NCBI GenBank assembly: GCA_964391185.1
Contig: CAYMIX010000005.1
Coordinates: 1 to 64,000, forward strand
From: JAKQEM01 sp964391185
GTDB taxonomy: Bacteria > Patescibacteriota > Gracilibacteria > Peribacterales > Peribacteraceae
Direction: 5' to 3'
DNA length: 64,000 nucleotides
The notes under the pieces are model-generated. The model did no database searches. It saw only the letters and a program-made list of their open reading frames with translations, and had not been told where the DNA came from. Below are positions 8,840 to 17,486 of this stretch, one piece after another; the first letter of the stretch is position 1, and every line of letters begins with the position of its first letter. Both the position numbers and the translations under genes were made by a program.

Positions 8840-10852
8840 ATGGCCAACCCTCCTACGTCCATTGATAGCCTGAGTGCGCCACCACCATTGCCACCAGAAA
8901 ACATTCCACCGCAGGATGTGAAAAAGTCTGATGCATCCAACAATGCTGTGAAACGCTGGAAGACAATTTTGATTCTTGTGACAGGCATCGCGTATTTATT
9001 TTATGTGATGTGGTGTTTGCTCCTCATGTCCGTGCTTCCTTCTGCTGATGGAGAAACGGGATTAGCAATGATTGGCGCTGCGACATGCGCATTGGCAGGA
9101 CTGATTTTCTTTATCACAGGATTGGTAACGTTTTTCCATATATCCAAATCTCCTGCATCTGTTCGCTCACGAAAGTTTGCGCTCATAAAGTTGATTGTTA
9201 TTACGGTACCGGGACTGGTTCTTTCTGTGGTGACGCCAATGCTCATTTTGCGCACGGCTCCATTGACGATTGATATCGTGAGCCCAGCTGCGGGAGCAGA
9301 CCTTGTCGCGCCAATCACAATGACATTTAGTATGGAAAAATCCTTCGCACGTATGCAGCGAGAGGGCTTCGTACCGCTGAAATATCGCTGGGACATCAAT
9401 GGTGATGGAACAGTCGATCAAGAAACGCTCGATCCATCGATCATCGCAACATTTGAGCGTGAAGGAATTTATACGGTGCGCGTTGTTATGCAGGACGCAG
9501 GTAATGCAACCAAGCAAGCTTCACGGAAATTTATTATTCGTCAGGCGGTATTTTCTGTGACACCAACGACACCGGTGATAGACCAGCCAACTGCATTTAG
9601 TTTGGCACATTTGTACCCAGATCCAGAAGTAGTTGAAGCTGTCGGCTGGGACTTCGATGGTAATGGCACCATCGATGAAGAAACCGAGGGGGTGCAATCA
9701 AGCTACACATACGTGACGATTGGAAATGTAAAAGTGACAGCCGTTGTGCGATTAACGAATAAAACCCAAATTCAATACTCACGAACGATCAGTGTCGAAA
9801 TACCACCGGAGCTACCCTTCCCTGTGACCGTCACATCGCAGCCGAAGAATCTCATTGGTACGCCGCCATTCTCCGCGTTGTTTACCGTCAATACGGATGA
9901 GCCTCTGCACAGTGTGCAATGGACATTTGGTGACGGACAAAAGGCTGAAGGCGAACGTGTCACACATACATTCACACAGAAAGGAAGTTACGGAGTCACT
10001 GCTAATGTTCGCTCAGCAAGTGGCGTCGTTGCATCCGTGACAACGGTGGTAAAAGTCGTTGACCGTTTGGAAATCGGCGATTTGAAATTCGAAGGAACAA
10101 CGAAAGTTCAAGGAAATAAAATCAGCGGAGAAGTCCCACTGACAGTCGACCTCAAACCAATTACTGCCGTTCCATTTGTCACGTTCACCTGGGAAGCACC
10201 TGAAGCGACAGAAATCGGTTCCACCGAAGAAACGTTACAAGCAATCTTCCGTCGCGCAGGTACCTATACTATTACGCTTGTGGGACAAGACACGCAGGAC
10301 AAAGTTTTCCGTTTGCCTATTACCGTTGAAGTGAAACCTCAAGCATCGTTTATAGATATTCGCATGGAACCGGACACCGGTGTTGCACCACTCACGGTGA
10401 AATTTGATGCATCGGAAACAAGTATCCCTGGTGAAGACATCACCGGATTTATCTGGAACTTCGGCGATTCGTCTCCACAGGAATTTGGCGGAGCAGTGAC
10501 ACAGCACATCTATCGCACAGCTGGAACATATGTGGTGAACGTAACAGTGCGTACAACTTCTGGTAAGCAGCAGAACACAAGCAAGACGCTTGTAGTTCGT
10601 GCTCCACTCTTCCAGGCGCGCATTCTTCCAAGCCGTCTCTCTGGTAATGCTCCGCTCACCGTTGCCTTCGATGGAACAGCAAGCACAGGAAACATCGCTT
10701 CGTATTTGTGGGACTTTGGCGATGGCTCACAGAACGATGGTTCCAAAGCTGAACACACGTACACAACCCCCGGAACATACACCGTTGATTTGACCGTGAC
10801 CGATACCTCGGGTAAAACCCAGAGCTCGTCTGTCACTATTACTGTTAATTAA
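8840..10852 (+). CDS. Membrane-anchored protein with multiple PKD domains
   Basis: A 670-residue protein: a proline-rich cytoplasmic start, three hydrophobic segments within about residues 40-140, then about six extracellular Ig/PKD-like repeats to the end. The last two are the clearest, with FIWNFGDSSPQ and YLWDFGDGSQND followed by HxYxxxGTY motifs. PKD domains mediate protein or glycan contacts at cell surfaces. Two repeats contain D-x-N-x-D-G loops (DINGDGTVD, DFDGNGTID) that could bind calcium. It is last but one in the lemA operon, followed after 6 bp by a 29-residue ORF. An adhesin or cell-surface scaffold is likely. Confidence 0.82.
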   Translation: MANPPTSIDSLSAPPPLPPENIPPQDVKKSDASNNAVKRWKTILILVTGIAYLFYVMWCLLLMSVLPSADGETGLAMIGAATCALAGLIFFITGLVTFFHISKSPASVRSRKFALIKLIVITVPGLVLSVVTPMLILRTAPLTIDIVSPAAGADLVAPITMTFSMEKSFARMQREGFVPLKYRWDINGDGTVDQETLDPSIIATFEREGIYTVRVVMQDAGNATKQASRKFIIRQAVFSVTPTTPVIDQPTAFSLAHLYPDPEVVEAVGWDFDGNGTIDEETEGVQSSYTYVTIGNVKVTAVVRLTNKTQIQYSRTISVEIPPELPFPVTVTSQPKNLIGTPPFSALFTVNTDEPLHSVQWTFGDGQKAEGERVTHTFTQKGSYGVTANVRSASGVVASVTTVVKVVDRLEIGDLKFEGTTKVQGNKISGEVPLTVDLKPITAVPFVTFTWEAPEATEIGSTEETLQAIFRRAGTYTITLVGQDTQDKVFRLPITVEVKPQASFIDIRMEPDTGVAPLTVKFDASETSIPGEDITGFIWNFGDSSPQEFGGAVTQHIYRTAGTYVVNVTVRTTSGKQQNTSKTLVVRAPLFQARILPSRLSGNAPLTVAFDGTASTGNIASYLWDFGDGSQNDGSKAEHTYTTPGTYTVDLTVTDTSGKTQSSSVTITVN

Positions 10853-10858
10853 TCCACT

Positions 10859-10948
10859 ATGAAGAAAGCCTCTCTTGTCCGCGGCATCGCCGCATTCGGC
10901 ATCGCAGCTATCATCCTTGGCGCGATCCTCCCAGCTTTGACTCGCTAA
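10859..10948 (+). CDS. Small membrane peptide, 29 residues
   Basis: A 30-codon ORF starting 6 bp after the PKD gene stop. It has a basic start (MKKASLVRG), one hydrophobic helix (about residues 9-26) and the end LPALTR. Size, topology and C-terminus match the 38-residue ORF at 4074-4190. No Shine-Dalgarno site is visible, so it would depend on coupling to the PKD gene. It could be an accessory subunit of the upstream membrane proteins. Real expression is unproven. Confidence 0.45.
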   Translation: MKKASLVRGIAAFGIAAIILGAILPALTR

Positions 10949-10993
10949 GACGCCTTTGTCTTATGTGCGGCAACTGGTAACCTGCCTGTGCCT

Positions 10994-11848
10994 ATGAGAC
11001 ACGGGTTTTTGCTCATCAATAAGCCAATCGGTCCAACGAGCCATGACATTGTTCATGGCATCCGAAAGCGCTTGCACGAGAAGAGCGTCGGCCATATTGG
11101 AACGCTGGATCCTGCAGCCAGTGGATTGCTTGTGTTGGCCGTGGGAGCGAAGGCATTGAAGGTTATTGAATTCTTTAACGGGCTCGAGAAAGAATACGTC
11201 GCGGAGATTACGTTTGGATCGGTGAGTTCTACTTTTGATAAAGATGGTGTGATTCAAATATATCCACGTAAGCCTGGAGTAGAAGATCCAACAGATTCGA
11301 ATATCAAGAATGCAATTGAAGATCGTTTCATCGGAAAAGTGTCGCAAGTTCCTCCTGCGCATTCTGCCATTCACATCGATGGCAAGCGCGCATACGAACT
11401 CGCACGTGAAGGAAAAGAAGTGGTGATGCCCGAGCGTACGGTGACCATTACTGAATGCAAAATTTTGACGTTCGCGTACCCGAAATTGGAACTGCGCGTG
11501 GATTGCGGATCCGGCACATACATTCGTTCACTCGCGAACGACTTGGGTGACGTATTGCGCGTGGGTGCATACCTCTCAGGATTGCGTAGGACGAAGGTAG
11601 GGGAGTGGAGCGTCGATAACGCAGTGAAGAGCGAAGACGCATCCTGGACCGATGTGGTGCCATTGAAAGACATCTTGAAGAACTTCCCGAGTGTAGTGCT
11701 GACTGCAGAAGACTGGGCACACATTCAACATGGTCGCACGATCGAGAAAGATGTAAGCGATAACACCATCGCGTGGTTTGAGGAGTTACCGGTTGCGGTG
11801 TTGATCAGCGCGGGGCAGGGGAAAGCGAGGCCGAGGAAGGTGCTGTAA
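10994..11848 (+). CDS. truB: tRNA pseudouridine-55 synthase TruB
   Basis: TruB converts U55 of tRNAs to pseudouridine. The 284-residue protein has the family hallmarks: N-terminal GFLLINKPIGPTSHD, the catalytic motif GTLDPAASGLL with its aspartate, VPPAHSAIHIDGKRAYELAR, and CGSGTYIRSLANDLG. Length is normal for the family. ATG 10994 is chosen; a GTG six bases earlier is possible. In many bacteria truB follows rbfA or infB, but here it stands alone after the PKD operon. Confidence 0.95.
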   Translation: MRHGFLLINKPIGPTSHDIVHGIRKRLHEKSVGHIGTLDPAASGLLVLAVGAKALKVIEFFNGLEKEYVAEITFGSVSSTFDKDGVIQIYPRKPGVEDPTDSNIKNAIEDRFIGKVSQVPPAHSAIHIDGKRAYELAREGKEVVMPERTVTITECKILTFAYPKLELRVDCGSGTYIRSLANDLGDVLRVGAYLSGLRRTKVGEWSVDNAVKSEDASWTDVVPLKDILKNFPSVVLTAEDWAHIQHGRTIEKDVSDNTIAWFEELPVAVLISAGQGKARPRKVL

Positions 11849-11862
11849 TAGGAATAAAGGTC

Positions 11863-11899
11863 TTAAGTAAGCCAAAAATATATTGTATATATTACTTAA
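11863..11899. repeat. AT-rich inverted repeat after truB
   Basis: TTAAGTAA (11863-11870) and TTACTTAA (11892-11899) are a perfect 8-bp inverted repeat with a TATA-rich interior that can itself pair. It could form a hairpin at the 3' end of the truB message or be an operator for the gene at 11927. There is no U-run. Confidence 0.35.
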
Positions 11900-11926
11900 C
11901 AAATTTATCTGCTAAAGTTCACGGCC

Positions 11927-13084
11927 ATGACTAAAGTACATCCAGCTATCTTTTGGCTCGTAACACTCGCCACAGTTTGTGTCGCCGTACTGTTCGTGAA
12001 CTCACAAATTCAGTATTGGCATCAGATAGGCGAGAGTGGGCGCAGAAATGCAGTAAATTCCACAGCTATCGATACTGCAACGCGTTCATCCTATACTACG
12101 ATGTATCACTCTGATGAAGAAAGGCTAGAATCAGAAATAAAAATTAAGAAACCAATTACAGACCGTAATGTCTCGATTGCTGAAGCATATGTGTACACGC
12201 AAAAACCAGCTGACTTTATCGAGTATTGCAATGATGGGCTTGGTTTTTGTTTGTCTTATCCCAAACGCTGGGGAACGGTTATACTTAAAAAATATAATGT
12301 TTTTTGTGAGCAGGAGCAGTACTACGATGTGGTCGGGGAATTTTCACACGCTGGAATATTTATCGAAATTCCATTCATCACAACTTCGAAAAAAGATACA
12401 TGTATTCATAAGGGCAATGATTTTCACTATGGAGATCCTTTCCGAAGTTTTTCGGATGCCAGCAAAATTCTGCGAGTTGGAAACACAAATGAGGAAGTCG
12501 GTCTTTGGTTTAGAAATGAAAGAACGTCTTTCTTTACGTATACATCGGAAATGTCTTTAACAGCCCCAACCAGTCACGACCTCTATAGTCGCATTGGATT
12601 TCGCATATCAATGAGCGACGAAGAAACAACAAAGCAGGACATAGAAGATTTTATCGCAATGGCTCATTCGTTCAGGCTTGAGGAAATTTCAGGTGAGGTG
12701 GCGGAACAAGCTGACGACAATACAGATCCTTGCACAGCTCTTCCGTATACAAGAGCAATCGGTGACACCCAAAACCCAACGGCCGAAAAGTATGCCACAT
12801 TGCCAAAAATAGGACCATTATTTACGGCAGCTGATTGTGGAGACCGACGTCTTGCTTCTTTCTATGGTGACTTAACCAGCACAGTAGATGATCTTCGTAT
12901 TGTGCTTCATGAATCACCATCGCCAGCGTTGCGTTCAACATTCGAGAAAATTGGCTTCTCTCCAAGAGAAGGAACGGATAATACGCAATGGTTGCTCAAA
13001 GCATCCGCAACCTACAGTCAACTCTTGCAGCTCAAGCCATTTGCAGCAGAATTCGCATACGACGATTGCACACAATGCGGATAA
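11927..13084 (+). CDS. Hypothetical membrane-anchored protein
   Basis: A 385-residue protein with a single N-terminal membrane anchor or uncleaved signal (about residues 8-26) and a large extracellular part with several cysteines (EYCNDGLGFCLSYPKRWG near residue 97, DPCTALPY near 266, DDCTQCG at the end). The FCLSYPKRWG stretch resembles the start of PsbP/MOG1-like secreted domains common in small lipoproteins of this kind of genome. TAAAGT lies 8 nt before the ATG. Base composition looks more AT-rich than in neighbouring housekeeping genes. Function unknown. Confidence 0.6.
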   Translation: MTKVHPAIFWLVTLATVCVAVLFVNSQIQYWHQIGESGRRNAVNSTAIDTATRSSYTTMYHSDEERLESEIKIKKPITDRNVSIAEAYVYTQKPADFIEYCNDGLGFCLSYPKRWGTVILKKYNVFCEQEQYYDVVGEFSHAGIFIEIPFITTSKKDTCIHKGNDFHYGDPFRSFSDASKILRVGNTNEEVGLWFRNERTSFFTYTSEMSLTAPTSHDLYSRIGFRISMSDEETTKQDIEDFIAMAHSFRLEEISGEVAEQADDNTDPCTALPYTRAIGDTQNPTAEKYATLPKIGPLFTAADCGDRRLASFYGDLTSTVDDLRIVLHESPSPALRSTFEKIGFSPREGTDNTQWLLKASATYSQLLQLKPFAAEFAYDDCTQCG

Positions 13085-13155
13085 TAAATGTTGATGAACC
13101 AGATCCCTGTAACTTGAACCCACAGCATAAATCAGGAACCTGCTAAAATACCTTC

Positions 13156-13470
13156 ATGAGTCCAGCTGAAATCTCCGGCGGCACAGCGCATGCATTACCT
13201 GCTGATTTAAAGAAAGCTCTATCTGCCGACAAAGCAGCTTTAGAGAAGTGGGAAGATATTACGCCGCTCGCACGCAATGAATGGATCTGTTGGGTAGAAC
13301 ATCCTAAACAGGAAGAAACCAGGAAAGAACACGTGGTACGCGTAGTATCAGAATTAAAAGAGGGAATGCGCCGTCCATGTTGCTGGCTAGGCTGCACGCA
13401 CAGGAAAGACAAACCATTGAGCTCTACGCAGAAGTGGATCCTGGGGAAGCAGAAGAAGGGTAAAAAATAA
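13156..13470 (+). CDS. YdeI/OmpD-associated family protein
   Basis: A 104-residue protein matching the YdeI/OmdA family: LPADLKKALSADKAALEKWE, a WICWVEHPKQEETRKEH helix in place of the usual AKRxETRxRR, and a C-terminal CCWLGCTHR segment. Family members are small cytoplasmic proteins linked to antimicrobial-peptide resistance in some bacteria, with no settled biochemistry. TAAAAT (13144-13149) is 6 nt before the ATG, so the mRNA is probably leaderless. Confidence 0.75.
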   Translation: MSPAEISGGTAHALPADLKKALSADKAALEKWEDITPLARNEWICWVEHPKQEETRKEHVVRVVSELKEGMRRPCCWLGCTHRKDKPLSSTQKWILGKQKKGKK

Positions 13471-13475
13471 GCACG

Positions 13476-13497
13476 TTGGTTATTTCAAAATAACCAA
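13476..13497. terminator. Perfect 10-bp hairpin after YdeI gene
   Basis: TTGGTTATTT and AAATAACCAA pair perfectly around a 2-nt loop just after the YdeI-family stop codon. The plus strand lacks a U-run. On minus a run of six T follows about 8 nt later. It probably ends the upstream transcript, though this is not a textbook terminator. Confidence 0.4.
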
Positions 13498-13579
13498 TTC
13501 TAGGTTTATAAGGGTAAAAAGCCGTTGCTCTGCCAAGTTTATTTGATATCCTAACCCAGCCTTAATCGGCCCTTTTCGT

Positions 13580-13592
13580 GGATCGGTCCACC
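13580..13592 (+). repeat. Collapsed tRNA-Lys remnant
   Basis: GGATCGGTCCACC joins the first seven bases of the tRNA-Lys gene (GGATCGG) to its last bases (CGGTCCACC) through a shared CGG, as if the body had been deleted. It lies 91 bp upstream of the intact gene in the same orientation and is followed by a GCTGC/GCAGC hairpin. Confidence 0.45.
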
Positions 13593-13670
13593 TTCGCTGC
13601 TTGAGGCAGCTTCGGTCGACGGGTACCTCAATAGTTTCACTTCATCGGTTCATTCATCATTTTCACCATT

Positions 13671-13746
13671 GGATCGGTAGCTCAGTTGGTAGAGCAGTTG
13701 CCTCTTAAGCAATTGGTCGCGGGTTCAAGTCCCGCCCGGTCCACCA
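13671..13746 (+). tRNA. tRNA-Lys (anticodon CTT)
   Basis: A 76-nt cloverleaf: acceptor GGATCGG/CCGGTCC (one G-U), D arm GCTC/GAGC, anticodon stem GTTGC/GCAAT around CTCTTAA (anticodon CTT, decoding AAG), T stem GCGGG/CCCGC with TTCAAGT, discriminator A and encoded CCA. Confidence 0.96.
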
Positions 13747-13859
13747 TCAAGCTGTTTCGTTTTAAAAAGAAGCAGCTTATCCCATCCTAAAGCCATAAAC
13801 GCAGTTCAATGAAGTCTCGCAAATATTGACAATATTTCGAATTATACTAATATAATTTT

Positions 13860-14573
13860 ATGACAAATCGGGAGGAATTAGTGGCCGAACCCTTTCTGGA
13901 AGCGGGAGAGCAAATTGCAAAACATCCCTTTCTTGCTGAAGCACGAGAAGCAAGGCTGTCCCCACATGTGTGGGCTGCCTATGTTGGAAAACGATTAGGC
14001 GCAGGTACAAGCTTTGTTGAGTATCTCGTAACTCTTGCTGGGTCTGCACAAAAATCTGGGCATGCCGATATTCATGCGGCAGTTCAGAGTAATTTGGATG
14101 AAGAGTTAGGAATCGTTCATGGCCAGCCTCAATTGGAGCGCACGCATGACGAATGGAGAAGGTGGTTTAGAGACGACATGAAAACGATTCTTGGTGGTGA
14201 AAATTTTGAACCAGAAATTCCTGAATCTACGGTCTATCCCCAGGTGCTTCATTCACTCTCAGCGCGAGGAGATGTTGTGGAAATGACCGGTGCCTTAACT
14301 GGTCTCGAAATTCTTATTGCTCGCGAATATGAGTTAATTCTTGCAGGTCTCGAGAGACAATTCGGCAATAGAATTACGACGGTTGGCTACACCTATATTC
14401 GTAGTCATGCGCATCACGACCACAGGCACTTCAGAGAAATATTCGTGCCTTTACAGGCCGTATGTCATACACGGAAAGATATTGACCGTGCAATGTCAGG
14501 CTTGCAGCAGGCACAAAAAGCGAAGACTACTTTTTTAGATGGAATGGAAAATTATAGGCTCCAAAAATCATAA
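13860..14573 (+). CDS. Heme-oxygenase-fold protein (TenA/PqqC/CADD-like)
   Basis: A 237-residue all-helical protein with features of the heme-oxygenase-like superfamily. These are PFLAEAREARLSPHVWAAYVGKR near the start, an acidic NLDEELGIVHG helix, TGALTGLEILIAREYE, and the metal-ligand-rich YIRSHAHHDHRHFRE near residue 180. The spacing of Glu and His/Asp residues is compatible with a two-iron oxidase of the HDO group (PqqC, CADD and relatives) rather than a classical thiaminase. The substrate cannot be told. It stands alone between tRNA-Lys and the VanW genes; TATACT and TATAAT boxes lie within 15 nt of the ATG. Confidence 0.7.
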   Translation: MTNREELVAEPFLEAGEQIAKHPFLAEAREARLSPHVWAAYVGKRLGAGTSFVEYLVTLAGSAQKSGHADIHAAVQSNLDEELGIVHGQPQLERTHDEWRRWFRDDMKTILGGENFEPEIPESTVYPQVLHSLSARGDVVEMTGALTGLEILIAREYELILAGLERQFGNRITTVGYTYIRSHAHHDHRHFREIFVPLQAVCHTRKDIDRAMSGLQQAQKAKTTFLDGMENYRLQKS

Positions 14574-14650
14574 ATGTGATGCCATTTTTGGCCTAGGAAC
14601 AACAAAAACTAGGGTAAAATAAATAGAGAAACCCTGGTTACCACACTTCA

Positions 14651-15928
14651 TCACAAACTCACAAGAAGCATTTTACTGTTGTCCTCGATAAACTTCTTCC
14701 ACAGCTGCCGTGGGAATCCTTTGTAGGTCGATATCAGCGTTTCATCTGCCACCGTTCCATCAGTCTTTACCACTTCACGCGTCCAGGCGATCTGGTTCGT
14801 CGTGAGGGGATTGCCGTAGAACTTTATCTCTTCTGGCGCGTTCTGTGCGAAGAATGGACCATCAATATTCACAATGCGGTTATCTGGCACACCATAGAGT
14901 TCCACGACAGCTTTCGTGCCTTCTACGCGAGCCTGCATGATGATGGTGTTGGCCGTGTCGTTGCGGAACACAAAGTCCTGCTTATCGTTGTATACTGTCG
15001 CATCGAGTCCAACTCCGTACTCCTCGTAGTAACCAACATACAAACTATGGTTCGCACGTTTCTCGATCGGAAGTCCTGCGATGAGTGCTGCGCGGAATGC
15101 AGTCGTCGCTGCCTGACAAATTCCTCCGCCTGCTTCTGGCACGAGCTGTGTTTCATTGACAATCACTAGAGCTTGATGCCAATGTTGATCGTCACTCATG
15201 GCATCATTAAACGAAAACGTTTCACCAGGTTCAATGATCACACCGTTCATATGCTGCTCGAGCGCTTTACGAATATTCGCCTGACGTGCCAGACCAGATT
15301 TATCAAAGTCGGATATTCCGCGTGCAAGACGTTCGAGTGTCAGCGTATTTTCCGCATCAGACAGCACAATACTAGGTTCCTCATATATTAGGGGGATCGT
15401 AATCGACTGTTCGTTGTTTTCATACGCGAGGCGCAGTGCACGAGCTGCGGCGGCTGCATCAATCACAAATCCATCGTGTGCATCGTCACTTAATTGTGCA
15501 CGGAGAACCGACCCACTCTGGATAGAATCAACCGTGCTATGTGTAACATGTGAAAAAAGTTTTTCTTCTGAGTCTTCGAAAAATTTGCGTACTGCAATTT
15601 CATTGATGACGTTTTTATCGTCTACGCGCATCACCCAGTCTGGATGTTGATGAACAATTGCGTGGAAACCTGCAGGCGTTTCGATGTCTTCACCGTTGGT
15701 AACATCAAACGACACATACACACTCTGGTTGAACCCAATCTCTCGCAAATCTTCAATATCAACTGGTGAGATTGTAGTTGCGGCTAGTGTTTCTGTTGTG
15801 CTTCCAAAGAATCGGATCGCCGTACAGATTGCGAGTGTTGCGATTACTCCACTGTTCATCTTCCGCATCGCCTTATGAGCGGTCGTAGCATCCATATGCC
15901 CAGAAGACGATGGGGGAGTTGTGTTCAT
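14651..15928 (-). CDS. VanW family surface protein (copy 1)
   Basis: A 425-residue protein with an N-terminal hydrophobic segment (about residues 27-50), a variable region of about 170 residues, and a C-terminal VanW domain. The VanW domain has GETFSFND, then EAGGGICQAATTAFRAAL, HSLYVGYYEEYGVGLDATVY and FRNDT. VanW-domain proteins are exported; one is encoded in some vancomycin-resistance clusters but its biochemistry is unknown. It starts 9 bp after the second VanW gene on the same strand, so the pair is likely one operon and arose by duplication. An AATACT box lies 5 nt before its ATG. Confidence 0.85.
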   Translation of the reverse strand: MNTTPPSSSGHMDATTAHKAMRKMNSGVIATLAICTAIRFFGSTTETLAATTISPVDIEDLREIGFNQSVYVSFDVTNGEDIETPAGFHAIVHQHPDWVMRVDDKNVINEIAVRKFFEDSEEKLFSHVTHSTVDSIQSGSVLRAQLSDDAHDGFVIDAAAAARALRLAYENNEQSITIPLIYEEPSIVLSDAENTLTLERLARGISDFDKSGLARQANIRKALEQHMNGVIIEPGETFSFNDAMSDDQHWHQALVIVNETQLVPEAGGGICQAATTAFRAALIAGLPIEKRANHSLYVGYYEEYGVGLDATVYNDKQDFVFRNDTANTIIMQARVEGTKAVVELYGVPDNRIVNIDGPFFAQNAPEEIKFYGNPLTTNQIAWTREVVKTDGTVADETLISTYKGFPRQLWKKFIEDNSKMLLVSL

Positions 15929-15937
15929 GACTGAGTA

Positions 15938-17368
15938 TTAATTGCTTGCGAGTTCATGTTGTGGCGCTGACATATGGAGCAATTGCGTACCAAGTAATCC
16001 AGCGTACTTTGTCGTAACAGAGCGCATGAATCCTGTGTGATATGTCGCAACAAGGGGCTTCACTCTTACTGTTCCATCCGAATACGTGACATGCTGTACC
16101 CAGCCGATCTGATCTTTACCGAGAGGCTGAAGCTCTGCAGCACGTGGTTTTGTGTTCATAAAGTAAGGACCTTCAAGAGTGACTGTGCGGCCATCATCGA
16201 TGCCGTACATATTTACGTATGCAAGGTCTCCCTCGAGATATGCCTGAAGTACGATGTATGACTTGGTGTCATTCAAGAATGAGAGATCATGCACGCCTGG
16301 AAAGATCGTCGCGTCCAACCCCACACCGTATGGTTCGTAATGGTCAACGAACACGCTGTGGTTACGCTTGTACGTAATGGGCAATCCTGAGAGTAGTGCA
16401 CTGCGAAACACTGTTGTGGCAGCCTGACAGATGCCTCCCCCTGGGGTCATTGCCGTTCCACCGCCGAAAAGCCCGAGTGCTTCCTTCCAGCCTTTATCGA
16501 GAGTGACTGGACCGCCGAGTGCAGCCACGAAGGAGAACTCACCCCCTGGGGCGACAACGGTGTTATTTACACGTTCATTGAATGCTTTTTTCACATTAGA
16601 GATGCGATTCTCTGGAGAATCAGACCAATCGGACATACCTGTTGCGAGGAGTGTGAGCTTCTGTTCGCCCTGGTCAGTCTTAAGCACGACGTACGCTTCA
16701 TCGTATGGAAGTGCGAGAGCAATCGTCGATTCATCACCATCAATAGCTGCAATAATTTCATCTGCGAGTTCTTCCATGTCATACGAGAATCCTGGGCGTG
16801 AAATCACATCTGCCTTTCCGCGCAGAAGGAATCCATCGGATGCAATGTCTGTTACTTCTGCAATTGCTCGTTCCTGCATGCCTTTGATCTCATGATGCGT
16901 GAGCATGTGAATAAGAGCATCGCGGCTAAGCTCAAACTTTGCACTCATCCAATGTGTATTAAGGAAGAGAGCAGCACGGTGGTCCGCTACGTTGAATGTC
17001 CAACTTGCTGTGCGGCTACCTGTTCCTGTTACTTCCTGCACGTTTACTGTTACTTCTTTAGCGAGAAGTTCATCACGTTCATGCAGAGAGTGTATGATAG
17101 AACCCACACTGTACGACTTACCTGTGCTGCGGAAGAGACGGTCTTGTAAACGTTGTGCGAGTCGAACTGTTTTTAACGGCACACCATCAATACTCATCTC
17201 ACATGCTTCATCGCACGAAGACTGAACTTCGGGGTTAGAAGCAGAGTGAAAACTGTTATCGGGAAAGCTCGGTTGAGTTCCGAAAAATGTGTATGCGAAC
17301 ACTCCCGAAAGAGCGACGCATGACACGGCGATACCAGTGATATATTGTTTGCGGTGTGTGTTGTTCAT
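15938..17368 (-). CDS. VanW family surface protein (copy 2)
   Basis: A 476-residue paralog and upstream neighbour of the other VanW gene. It has an N-terminal membrane segment (about residues 9-28), a variable domain with a CDEACEMSIDGVPLKTV start, and a C-terminal VanW domain (PGGEFSFVAALG, PGGGICQAATTVFRSAL, HSVFVDHYEPYGVGLDATIF). Copy 2 has two cysteines near residue 53 that copy 1 lacks, possibly a disulfide. TATACT and TACAAT boxes lie within 15 nt of the ATG. A role in peptidoglycan binding or remodelling is plausible but unproven. Confidence 0.85.
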   Translation of the reverse strand: MNNTHRKQYITGIAVSCVALSGVFAYTFFGTQPSFPDNSFHSASNPEVQSSCDEACEMSIDGVPLKTVRLAQRLQDRLFRSTGKSYSVGSIIHSLHERDELLAKEVTVNVQEVTGTGSRTASWTFNVADHRAALFLNTHWMSAKFELSRDALIHMLTHHEIKGMQERAIAEVTDIASDGFLLRGKADVISRPGFSYDMEELADEIIAAIDGDESTIALALPYDEAYVVLKTDQGEQKLTLLATGMSDWSDSPENRISNVKKAFNERVNNTVVAPGGEFSFVAALGGPVTLDKGWKEALGLFGGGTAMTPGGGICQAATTVFRSALLSGLPITYKRNHSVFVDHYEPYGVGLDATIFPGVHDLSFLNDTKSYIVLQAYLEGDLAYVNMYGIDDGRTVTLEGPYFMNTKPRAAELQPLGKDQIGWVQHVTYSDGTVRVKPLVATYHTGFMRSVTTKYAGLLGTQLLHMSAPQHELASN

Positions 17369-17431
17369 ATGTAAGTATATTGTACTATAATTTTACAATT
17401 ATATCAATATGTTACACAATAATATATCAAT

Positions 17432-17458
17432 AAAAGAGAGGCCTGAACCTCTCTTTTT
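17432..17458 (-). terminator. Rho-independent terminator, bidirectional
   Basis: AAAAGAGAGG and CCTCTCTTTT pair around CCTGAA, giving U-runs on both strands. It lies just downstream of the DUF11 surface-protein gene on minus and upstream of the VanW operon promoter. Confidence 0.8.
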
Positions 17459-17486
17459 GGTGGCGTCATAAATGGCTTACTTTAGG

